Origin: an uncultured Bacteroidales bacterium
GTDB lineage: Bacteria; Bacteroidota; Bacteroidia; Bacteroidales; Muribaculaceae
Direction of reading: 5' to 3'
DNA length: 21,373 bases
Assembly: GCA_949123685.1 (NCBI GenBank)
Contig: CASBHZ010000048.1
Location: 1 to 21,373, forward strand
The position numbers were made by a program, and so were the translations under genes. How positions within the stretch are numbered: the first letter of the stretch is position 1; every line of letters begins with the position of its first letter. Shown here one piece after another: positions 1-6,139 of the stretch. Below the pieces are notes generated by a model. That model was not told where the DNA came from, did no database searches, and saw only the letters and a program-made list of their open reading frames with translations.

Positions 1-14
1 CGCTCTTCCGATCT
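1..14. other. Illumina adapter remnant at contig edge
   Basis: The first 14 bases, CGCTCTTCCGATCT, are identical to the 3' end of the standard Illumina TruSeq adapter. Genomic sequence therefore most likely starts at base 15. The reading frame of the following prfH fragment happens to stay open through these bases, so residues translated from them are not real protein. Confidence 0.93.
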
Positions 15-15
15 C

Positions 16-480
16 TGTTACATGTCGATGACGTTTTTTACAGATGTTCCTGTCTGTTCCGCAACAATAGAGGAATGGCAAGGCTCGGTGCTGTGGCGTT
101 CTACAAAGAATCCGTATCGCCCTTGCCATAGAAGGAGTAACTGGTTTGTCGGAATTAACTTTTTCGATGAGGTCGAACTGCCTGTAGTCTCAGATAAGGA
201 TATAACCTACGAAACATGCCGGTCCGGAGGCAAGGGCGGGCAGAATGTTAATAAAGTCGAAACCGCTGTCAGGGCTACGCATGTTCCCACCGGAATATCG
301 GTCCGCTGTTCCGATGAGCGTTCCCAGTTGCAGAATAGGGTTCTTGCCCGTGAAAGGCTTATACTAAAACTTCGAAAAGGGAACGAGAAAAGATTGGCTG
401 ATTATCAAAATGATCGGTGGATCCGGCATGATTCCCTTGAAAGGGGTAATCCTGTAAAGAAATTTACAGGTCCTCTGTAA
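16..480 (+). CDS. prfH: Peptide chain release factor H, 5'-truncated by contig edge
   Basis: This is the C-terminal 154 residues of PrfH, a release-factor paralogue that acts with the RNA ligase RtcB on damaged ribosomes. Counting from the internal ATG at 22, the catalytic GGQ tripeptide is at residues 72-74 inside [20 protein letters not shown], the peptidyl-tRNA hydrolysis loop of class I release factors. Two features favour PrfH over PrfA, PrfB or ArfB: the upstream [14 protein letters not shown] segment, which resembles PrfH PxRPRHRRKNWFVG, and the ending [13 protein letters not shown]. Family members are about 200 residues, so roughly 45-50 N-terminal residues are missing. ATG 22 is unlikely to be the true start because the frame is open to the edge. 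rtcB normally precedes prfH and would lie off the window to the left. A plus-strand terminator follows at 495-529. Confidence 0.9.
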   Translation, partial: CYMSMTFFTDVPVCSATIEEWQGSVLWRSTKNPYRPCHRRSNWFVGINFFDEVELPVVSDKDITYETCRSGGKGGQNVNKVETAVRATHVPTGISVRCSDERSQLQNRVLARERLILKLRKGNEKRLADYQNDRWIRHDSLERGNPVKKFTGPL

Positions 481-494
481 TCAAATAGGTTAGA

Positions 495-529
495 GATGCA
501 AGATATTTAAATACTTTGTATCTTTTTTT
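495..529 (+). terminator. Intrinsic terminator of prfH
   Basis: Bases 495-522 form an imperfect hairpin (GATGCAAGATATTT pairing with AAATACTTTGTATC, 13 of 14 positions if G-U pairs are allowed), followed by seven T residues at 523-529. It lies 14 bp after the prfH stop and reaches into the 3' end of the convergent acetyltransferase gene. No T-tract is present in the minus direction. Confidence 0.65.
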
Positions 530-1121
530 GCAATAAATCGAGGAAGAAGGCAGCGTGCGCACCGTCCATTTGTGTGTGATGGAATTGAAACGATACGGTC
601 AGATATGTTTTTAACCAGCTTTTGCGATATTTGCCCCATATCATGAAGGGATTGTTGAAAATTCCGCTATACATGCCTACGGCACCGTCAATATCGAATT
701 TTGCCAATGCGGAAGTTCCTATCACCATGCTGTCTGTGATATCGTGATTCTCACATGATTCAGACACTTTTCGTGTTAGTTTCAGGTAATCGTTGTTGAA
801 TTTATCAAGGTCGTTTGAAAACGGTATGTCGCAGGAACTCACCTCTCCGTCTTTATTTGAGACTATGGTGTTGACAGCTATGCTGTCATATTGAATAAGC
901 TTGTCGCCAACCGGAAGCATCCTGAACTCTTTGACCTTGTTTGCAGCCTTCCCTATGCACCAGCACATTAGCATGTTGAATTTGAGACCTTTCTTTCTGC
1001 TTAACCTTACGAGACGCGAGACATCAAGAGTCTTGAACATCGTTACCATCGGCATCGGTGCTTTCATCCACATGTTGAAAGCATAGGCGCGAGACGTTTC
1101 ATTGGGATTTATTTCTTTCAT
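507..1121 (-). CDS. CatA-like (chloramphenicol acetyltransferase family) O-acyltransferase
   Basis: The 204-residue protein belongs to the trimeric chloramphenicol acetyltransferase fold, which transfers acetyl from acetyl-CoA to a hydroxyl. The signature HHTQMDG lies at residues 181-187 near the C-terminus. The second His (182) is the expected general base, and Asp186 sits at the same +4 spacing as in CatA. Segments such as KFNMLMCWCIGKAANKV and FMIWGKY also resemble the family. It is slightly shorter than classical CatA (about 215), and the PWxSF segment carrying the conserved active-site Ser is not recognisable. Real chloramphenicol resistance is therefore doubtful, and another acceptor is possible. 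ATG 1119-1121 is the first start in frame. The gene stands alone, convergent with prfH. Its leader contains an SD-like hairpin at 1168-1193. Confidence 0.8.
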   Translation of the reverse strand: MKEINPNETSRAYAFNMWMKAPMPMVTMFKTLDVSRLVRLSRKKGLKFNMLMCWCIGKAANKVKEFRMLPVGDKLIQYDSIAVNTIVSNKDGEVSSCDIPFSNDLDKFNNDYLKLTRKVSESCENHDITDSMVIGTSALAKFDIDGAVGMYSGIFNNPFMIWGKYRKSWLKTYLTVSFQFHHTQMDGAHAAFFLDLLQKKIQSI

Positions 1122-1167
1122 ATCCTATCAACGTATATCGCAGAAAAGTTAGTGTGTGCACTTGTGT

Positions 1168-1193
1168 GATTACCTCCTTAAAGGATTAATCAT
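1168..1193 (-). promoter_or_regulatory. Hairpin with Shine-Dalgarno-like core upstream of CatA-like gene
   Basis: On the minus strand this 26-nt segment pairs TGATTA with TAATCA and CCT with AGG around a small loop. It contains TAAGGAGGTAATC, an almost perfect Shine-Dalgarno sequence, which is rare in Bacteroidota. It is about 50 nt before the acetyltransferase ATG, too far to serve it directly. A 20-codon GTG reading frame (1161 down to 1099) begins about 11 nt downstream of the GGAGG. Confidence 0.3.
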
Positions 1194-1196
1194 ATA

Positions 1197-1404
1197 AAAG
1201 ACCGATTGGCAGAGGCGGGTATAGCCGATGCTTGGTGTTGCGCTATGTGTGTCCTGTCCGGAACTTTGCCCTGTGCGCATTTGCTCGGTGCTTAGCCGTG
1301 CTCGTTGCGTGAATCCCGCCGGCTTGACGGGTGTAATGCCAAATATTCAGGGATGCATCGCCGCTTACCACCAGAACCTCTGCTAATCGGTGTTTATATC
1401 ATTT
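1197..1404 (+). ncRNA. Candidate structured RNA, about 195 nt, unidentified
   Basis: The ends pair in a 14-bp closing stem: CCGATTGGCAGAGG (1199-1212) with CCTCTGCTAATCGG (1377-1390). Further in, GCCGATGC pairs with GCATCGC and TTGGTGTT with AATGCCAA. Smaller hairpins then follow (TGCGC with GCGCA, GCTCGG with CCGTGC, CCCG with CGGG), giving a multi-branched architecture. Three imperfect pairs in the stems are G-U if transcribed to the right but would be A-C mismatches in the other direction, so the plus strand is preferred. A T-rich stretch follows at 1391-1410. I could not match it to tmRNA, RNase P, SRP or a cobalamin riboswitch. 6S RNA or the Rfam Bacteroidales-1 family are possible, but I cannot confirm either from sequence alone. 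No clear promoter was seen. Confidence 0.55.
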
Positions 1405-1421
1405 ATTTTTAAACAACTTCT
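1400..1421 (-). repeat. 22-nt repeat shared with the right edge (copy 1)
   Basis: The 22 bases at 1400-1421 recur exactly, in the opposite orientation, at 21319-21340. Read on the minus strand, the copy begins with AGAAGTTGTTTAAAAATAAA. In this copy GAAGTTGTTTAA also encodes the last residues and stop (E-V-V-stop) of the DIP1984-family gene. Confidence 0.7.
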
Positions 1422-1879
1422 AATTCTTCGATAAGGTCCGTGATCCAGCCTATGGATTGAATCTTGAGATCCAGTTCCCTGAGTTTTGAGGCACTCTTGT
1501 CATATAATTTACGGAACTCGCGAACATCAACCGTGCGGACATATTTTATTTCGTTGCGGTTGTAACGGTCCTCCCTTTCTGTAAGTTGATTCAGACCTTC
1601 CGACAGCGTACGCGCTTTCATGGCTTGCATATCTCGTTTGGCAAGAAGATACGTCAGGCTTTGACCATCGACCATCGTACGTGTATTCGTGAGGTTTATT
1701 CTGTATATGAGGTCCCTCAGTTCAGACAATGTGTCGTCAAGTTCCTGGATTACATCTTCGGGTGTTTCTGCCGGTGAATCTCCTTCCTGTATCTTCACAC
1801 AATCCTTAAGGCGAGTTTTCAATTGTTGTATTTTCTCCGTCAGGCTGGCGCGACGACTTAATGCTTCTGCTAACTTCAT
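1409..1879 (-). CDS. DIP1984 family protein
   Basis: The 156-residue protein matches the DIP1984 family (sometimes annotated septicolysin-like), small cytoplasmic coiled-coil proteins of unknown biochemical role. The start MKLAEALSRRASLTEKIQQLKTRL, the central RINLTNTRTMVDGQSLTYLLAKRD and the late RELDLKIQSIGW correspond to the family hallmarks: an N-terminal helix, an NLTNTRT..DG..LT..L..RD motif and a C-terminal helix. Length is typical. There is no signal peptide or membrane segment. ATG 1877-1879 is the family-consistent start. It is not in an operon: the candidate RNA lies beyond its 3' end, and its 5' side faces the 180-bp inverted-repeat element, which must contain or displace its promoter. 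Confidence 0.85.
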   Translation of the reverse strand: MKLAEALSRRASLTEKIQQLKTRLKDCVKIQEGDSPAETPEDVIQELDDTLSELRDLIYRINLTNTRTMVDGQSLTYLLAKRDMQAMKARTLSEGLNQLTEREDRYNRNEIKYVRTVDVREFRKLYDKSASKLRELDLKIQSIGWITDLIEELEVV

Positions 1880-1921
1880 AATTGATTCGATTGGTTACTT
1901 ATATACATCTTTGCTCTTTTC

Positions 1922-2101
1922 TTAAGTATGACTTGCAAATTAGTTAATGCATATTTTTAGCGGATTTTCGAGGGATTTAATAGAGTTCAGAAAGGAGCAA
2001 TGCGTGCATTGTGACTGATGGAACTCTCTTAAATTACCGGAAAGACGCAAAAATATGCATTGACTAATCAATACATTAAATAATTTCGATGTCATACTTA
2101 A
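1922..2101. repeat. MITE-like 180-bp imperfect inverted repeat
   Basis: The ends are an 11-bp perfect inverted repeat, TTAAGTATGAC (1922-1932) and GTCATACTTAA (2091-2101). Inside are further matched arms: 1940-1962 against 2046-2067 (core AATGCATATTTTT, with one base inserted in the left arm), GAGTTC (1983-1988) against GAACTC (2021-2026), and a central palindrome CAATGC-GT-GCATTG (1998-2011). The right arm carries about 14 extra bases. The element has no ORF of its own and fills most of the divergent intergenic region between the DIP1984 gene and the HxH gene. The outermost TTAA could be a target duplication. No transposase is in the window. Confidence 0.6.
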
Positions 2102-2145
2102 TACAACTAAGTTGGAATGTTGGTTTACAGGAGGATGTGAATTGT

Positions 2146-2177
2146 ATTGTATGGATGGGGAATAATTTGTAATTTTG
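2146..2177 (+). promoter_or_regulatory. Bacteroidota-type promoter ending at the HxH gene start
   Basis: A -33 ATTG (2146-2149) and a perfect -7 TAATTTTG (2170-2177) are separated by 20 bp. Transcription would start near 2181-2183, essentially at the GTG start codon. Confidence 0.5.
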
Positions 2178-2181
2178 TGGA

Positions 2182-2526
2182 GTGAAAAAGTCGTCAACAC
2201 GTCTTCTTGTATCATTGGTGATGCTCGTGTTTGTGAACTTCATGTTCTCGAACACTCTCTTCACACATGCTCACAAAGGTGCTGACGGTAGGACAGAAAC
2301 ACACTCTCACCCATATTTGCCATCTGCGGGGCATGGTCACAGTTCTAATTCCCTTGACCTTGTTTCCGCTTTCAATATGGCTGCATCCGCAGCCCAGGCA
2401 TCGCAAGCTCCTGCGATGTCTGTCAGTGCGGCATCTTATTCATTAATAACCGAATATATTATACCTCTTGCCCTTGCCGGTCCTGTCAAGGTGCGTTTCC
2501 TGAGAGGTCCTCCATCTGCGGAATAA
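2182..2526 (+). CDS. Small secreted protein with three HxH motifs (putative metal binding)
   Basis: The 114-residue protein starts with a classical signal sequence (KKSSTR then a hydrophobic stretch to about residue 27). The mature N-terminus has HAH (29-31), HSH (41-43) and HGH (51-53), a pattern suited to binding Zn, Cu or Ni. The C-terminus FLRGPPSAE resembles the RGPP/RAPP ending of small proteins found near metal-linked TonB receptors in other bacteria (DUF2946-like); this resemblance is from memory and weak. The GTG start is chosen because a stop (2170-2172) lies just upstream in frame and the first internal ATG (2221) would lose the basic part of the signal peptide. It precedes the TonB receptor with an intrinsic terminator in between. 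Likely role (inference): periplasmic or secreted metal handling for that receptor. Confidence 0.65.
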   Translation: MKKSSTRLLVSLVMLVFVNFMFSNTLFTHAHKGADGRTETHSHPYLPSAGHGHSSNSLDLVSAFNMAASAAQASQAPAMSVSAASYSLITEYIIPLALAGPVKVRFLRGPPSAE

Positions 2527-2530
2527 TCTT

Positions 2531-2560
2531 GACTGCAAGCCGGCAGTCTGTTTTGTTTTA
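2531..2560 (+). terminator. Terminator or attenuator between HxH gene and TonB receptor
   Basis: GACTGC (2531-2536) and GCAGTC (2543-2548) form a 6-bp stem with a six-base loop, followed by TGTTTTGTTTTA. It lies 4 bp after the HxH gene stop and 71 bp before the receptor ATG, so it may set a ratio between the two products. Confidence 0.55.
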
Positions 2561-2631
2561 AATGTCGTTACTTTGGAGAGATTTTATCGTTTTCAAAGTG
2601 CATAAAATTATTCCTGCAACTTAAGTTATTC

Positions 2632-4728
2632 ATGTTTAAGAAAATATATGTTGTGGCAATGGCTTCGGCTGTTGCCTTGTCGGCGTATGCCGATACTCTT
2701 GTCGTACCCTCCGGATTGACAGAAAATGAGATTGATTCCCTGATGGATGTGTTTATGCTTGATCAGGTGGTTGTCACCAGTTCCAAAAGTGAAGTCAAAA
2801 GGAGGGAGAGTCCTTCACTGGTGAACGTCATGACAGGCAAACTGCTTACTACTGTCGGCGCGTGTTCCCTTGCCGACGGACTTGATTTTCAGCCCGGTGT
2901 GAGAGTGGAGAACGATTGCCAGAATTGTGGGTTTACGCAAGTGCGTATTAACGGTCTTGACGGTCATTACTCACAGATACTTATGAACTCACGCCCTGTG
3001 TTCTCCGCCCTTACCGGTGTTTATGGGTTGGAACAGATTCCTGCTAATATGATAGACCGAATAGAAGTGATGCGCGGCGGAGGGTCTGCATTGTTCGGTT
3101 CCTCGGCCATCGGAGGAACGATAAATATTATCACTAAAGATCCTCATGAAAATTCCGCAAAGATCTCGCATACGCTGACATCGATAGGTCCTTCCGGGTC
3201 TCTTGATAATAACACTACGCTGAATGCGTCTGTCGTCACTAATAATGACAAGGCTGGAATCTTTATCTATGGTCAGAGCCGGTATCGCGACGGTTACGAT
3301 CATAATGACGACGGGTTCACAGAGGTGGCGCAACTTAAGACGCAGACTCTCGGTGCGCGTACGTTTTTACGTACCTCCGAAGATTCTCGTCTTTCAATCG
3401 AATATCATAACACCCATGAATACCGAAGAGGCGGGGATCAACTTAACCAGCCAGCTCACTTGGCTATGATCGCCGAGCAGGTTGAGCACAACATACATGG
3501 GGCGGAAGTGACTTATGACATGTGGCCTCGCGACCGGCGTGACCATGTCTCCGTCTTTTCTGCAATGCAGGCAACGAAACGTAACAGTTATTACGGATCA
3601 GATATGGATCCCGATGCTTATGGGCGGACTTCAGACCTTGTCATCACGGCGGGGACACAGTGGACTCACCCTATTTCACATTTCCTTTTCATGCCTTCCG
3701 AACTGGTTGCCGGTCTTGAATACACCCACAATCGTTTGCATGACGTTACCGTCGGTTATGATCATGACATCCTACAGAACGTTAACATCTTCAGCGGATA
3801 TCTTCAGAATGAATGGCGTAATGAGCGATGGGGATTCCTTATAGGGGCGCGTCTTGACAAGCATTCCCTTATCAAGAATCCTATCGTTTCTCCGCGTGCC
3901 AATATCCGTTTCAATCCTTCCCGCAGTTGTAATTTCCGGTTGTCATATTCCACCGGTTTCCGCTCTCCCCAAGCTTATGACGAAGATTTCCACGTGGCTA
4001 TCGTCGGAGGGGAAAGGGTGGTAACGGTCCTTGCCCCGGATCTTAAACAGGAGAGTTCTCAGAGCGTGAGCGCCTCTGCCGACTTGTACCATACTTTTGG
4101 AAGCGTGCAGACCAACCTTCTGATCGAAGGATTCTTTACGGATCTTCGCGATGTTTTCGCGCTTCGTCAGCTTGAAGGTGTGGATGCTCTTGGCAATGCT
4201 GTGCTTGAGAGATATAACGGCTCCGGAGCTCGCGTGCTTGGATTGAATATAGAGGCAAAAGCATTCTTTTCTTCTCATTTTGACGTTCAGGCAGGCATGA
4301 CATTTCAGCGCAGCCGGTATAAACATCCGGAGGTCTGGAGCGATAACCCAGATGTCCCGGCTGAAAAACGTCTATTCCGCACCCCCGACATCTATGGTTA
4401 CTTCACGGCAAACTGGGAAATATTCTCTAACTTCCGTGCAATTCTTACAGGAACGTTTACCGGTCCTATGACCGTGCAGCATCTTGTCGGGTCGGGAACG
4501 GATGTTGATCTCGCGGTGCGCACTCAATCATTTTTCGATGCATCCCTGAAGTTCGCCTATTGTTTCAAAATATTCAAGAAAGTTGATATGGATGTGACAG
4601 CCGGCATCAGCAACATATTCAATTCCTATCAGAAAGATTTTGATTCCGGTTCACTTCGCGACTCAGGCTATATGTATGGTCCGGCGCTTCCTCGCTGTCT
4701 TACCTGCGGCGTTTCCCTGAGCATATGA
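2632..4728 (+). CDS. TonB-dependent outer-membrane receptor (HmuR/BtuB-like class)
   Basis: This 698-residue protein is an energised outer-membrane importer. A signal peptide covers about residues 1-20. The TonB-box-like DQVVVTS (44-50) leads into a plug domain, including ADGLDFQPGVRVEND, NGLDGHYSQILMNSRP and the conserved IDRIEVMRGGGSALFGSSAIGGTINIIT. A C-terminal barrel of about 500 residues follows. There is no CarboxypepD_reg domain and no SusD partner, so it is not a SusC glycan importer. The plug wording is close to what I recall of HmuR-type heme receptors. Cysteine pairs CQNC (96-99) and CLTC (689-692) are notable. With the HxH protein upstream, a metal or metal-complex substrate (heme, cobalamin, Zn, Cu) is plausible but not proven. 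The last 29 bp overlap the MATE gene on the other strand. Confidence 0.88.
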   Translation: MFKKIYVVAMASAVALSAYADTLVVPSGLTENEIDSLMDVFMLDQVVVTSSKSEVKRRESPSLVNVMTGKLLTTVGACSLADGLDFQPGVRVENDCQNCGFTQVRINGLDGHYSQILMNSRPVFSALTGVYGLEQIPANMIDRIEVMRGGGSALFGSSAIGGTINIITKDPHENSAKISHTLTSIGPSGSLDNNTTLNASVVTNNDKAGIFIYGQSRYRDGYDHNDDGFTEVAQLKTQTLGARTFLRTSEDSRLSIEYHNTHEYRRGGDQLNQPAHLAMIAEQVEHNIHGAEVTYDMWPRDRRDHVSVFSAMQATKRNSYYGSDMDPDAYGRTSDLVITAGTQWTHPISHFLFMPSELVAGLEYTHNRLHDVTVGYDHDILQNVNIFSGYLQNEWRNERWGFLIGARLDKHSLIKNPIVSPRANIRFNPSRSCNFRLSYSTGFRSPQAYDEDFHVAIVGGERVVTVLAPDLKQESSQSVSASADLYHTFGSVQTNLLIEGFFTDLRDVFALRQLEGVDALGNAVLERYNGSGARVLGLNIEAKAFFSSHFDVQAGMTFQRSRYKHPEVWSDNPDVPAEKRLFRTPDIYGYFTANWEIFSNFRAILTGTFTGPMTVQHLVGSGTDVDLAVRTQSFFDASLKFAYCFKIFKKVDMDVTAGISNIFNSYQKDFDSGSLRDSGYMYGPALPRCLTCGVSLSI

Positions 4729-6115
4729 ACCATCTGGAGAGAAAGAGCCGTATGAGGAATATCGACCCACGGAAACAGAGTTCGATACACATCGCTATCC
4801 AGACTCCGCGCAGTCCCATGGAACGGGCGAGAATCCATGCAAGCGGCACTCTGACCGCCCATATGCTCCCGAAGTTCATAAGGGCGGGTAGGGTAGTTTG
4901 TCCGACTCCAACGAAGACTCCGTATGCCACGATAGAAGCTGCGAACATAGGTTCCGCCCACGCCTCTATGCGGAGCACTTCGGCTCCTAATTCTCTTATG
5001 GCTTCCACCGGCGTTATCAATGCCATTATTTCGTAAGCGAAGACATACATGAGTATGCCCATCACGGACATTATTACCATCCCCAATCCTACTGACATAT
5101 ATCCGAATTGCCTTACGAGCCGAGGACGGGAAGCTCCATGGCTCTGTCCGGTCAAGGCTGTGGCGGCGTCTCCGATACCGTATCCCGGCATGTAGCATAA
5201 GCTTTCAGCCGTCACGGCAAATGCATTTGCAGCGATGGCTATTACGCCTAAGGGAGCAACAATCATGGTGATCGCTATTTGTGCTCCGCATATCACGGCG
5301 TGTTCCAAAGTCATAGGTGATGAGATACCGATAGCTTTCCGCGTTATGTCGTGTGTGAGCCTAAAACTGCCCGGATTGCGATAGATTCGCAATTCGGGTT
5401 GTTTTACGCATGCATAATACATCATTATGGCTGCGCATATGGCTTCGGCACCTACAGTGCCTAAAGCTGCGCCCAATACACCTAAGTCGGCTCCCGGAAC
5501 GGTTAATGTAAATCCACCTATGTCATAATTCCGCGAAGGGAAAATTAAAAGGAAATTGAAGATGCAGTCGAGTGCACACATCATGCCGCTCAATAGGCTT
5601 GGCACTTTCATGTTGCCTACGCAACGTAGCATTCCTCCGCCAAGATAGTTCATTGTCAGCAAGGGCAACGCGGCGACAAACACCACAAAATAGAGTGAAG
5701 CCTTTGGCGAGATGTCTCCCTTGCCTCCAAGCCAATAGGGGAGTGGAGAGGATATTGCTACGCCTATCAGTGCAGCCATGCTGCTGAATATGAGGCTGGC
5801 TATAATACCCTGTCGTAAAACCCTGCGGGCTCCATCGTTGTCATTAGCTCCCACGCGATGCGCCACTTGCACGGAATATCCGGAAGTCATAGCTGCGCAT
5901 ATGCCCCAGAAAAGCCATAGGCTTGTAGATACGAGCCCGATTGATGCGGAATCGTCGGCACCGAGGCGTCCTACCATAGACGCGTCTATATACTGCATCG
6001 CTATGCTCGATAATTGTGCGAGCATAGCGGGTAGTGAAAGTGTTGCAGTCAGGTGGAGCCGCTGTCGCCATGACAGAGGCTTGCCTTCGCGAATGAATCG
6101 GATGTCGGTTTTCAA
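4700..6115 (-). CDS. MATE family efflux transporter
   Basis: A 471-residue inner-membrane exporter of the MATE (NorM/DinF) family in the MOP superfamily, which expels small organic compounds using a Na+ or H+ gradient. Many hydrophobic segments fill the protein in two homologous halves. The first, LSLPAMLAQLSSIAMQYIDASMVGRLG, is the typical MATE TM1 with its conserved D..MVG. Later GNAxxA-like repeats and GVGQTTLPALMNFGSIWAVRVPLAWIL fit the second half. The only in-frame start before TM1 is TTG at 6113-6115, with the TGA of the C-S lyase eight codons upstream in the same frame. It is the last gene of the DUF3737 - C-S lyase operon, so export of a sulfur-containing amine or lyase product is a reasonable guess. 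Its 3' end overlaps the TonB receptor gene by 29 bp. Confidence 0.88.
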   Translation of the reverse strand: MKTDIRFIREGKPLSWRQRLHLTATLSLPAMLAQLSSIAMQYIDASMVGRLGADDSASIGLVSTSLWLFWGICAAMTSGYSVQVAHRVGANDNDGARRVLRQGIIASLIFSSMAALIGVAISSPLPYWLGGKGDISPKASLYFVVFVAALPLLTMNYLGGGMLRCVGNMKVPSLLSGMMCALDCIFNFLLIFPSRNYDIGGFTLTVPGADLGVLGAALGTVGAEAICAAIMMYYACVKQPELRIYRNPGSFRLTHDITRKAIGISSPMTLEHAVICGAQIAITMIVAPLGVIAIAANAFAVTAESLCYMPGYGIGDAATALTGQSHGASRPRLVRQFGYMSVGLGMVIMSVMGILMYVFAYEIMALITPVEAIRELGAEVLRIEAWAEPMFAASIVAYGVFVGVGQTTLPALMNFGSIWAVRVPLAWILARSMGLRGVWIAMCIELCFRGSIFLIRLFLSRWFICSGKRRR

Positions 6116-6139
6116 ATTTAAGAAGCTTCTAATTTTTTG

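Noticed and set aside
1168..1184. Segment resembling the 3' end of 16S rRNA (GATTACCTCCTTA)
   Set aside because: Only 12 of 13 bases match, no other rRNA sequence is nearby, and the Bacteroidota 16S end differs. It is better seen as an SD-like sequence on the minus strand.
1236..1290. SRP (4.5S) RNA, suggested by GTCCGGAAC
   Set aside because: The bases after GGAA do not pair with those before it, and the asymmetric loop motif of SRP helix 8 is absent.
1200..1390. Cobalamin riboswitch on the minus strand
   Set aside because: Neither the GCCACTG box nor the GGGAA..GGTG..AATCC core is present, and the wobble pairs argue for the other strand.
4668..5198. 176-codon minus-strand frame overlapping the MATE gene
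   Set aside because: It is rich in Arg, Ser and His as expected of a shadow frame, and the MATE frame on the same strand is clearly coding.
6112..6138. Terminator between C-S lyase and MATE genes (AGAAGCTTCT plus T-run)
   Set aside because: The palindrome has no loop, the T-run is on the plus strand only, and both genes are on the minus strand.
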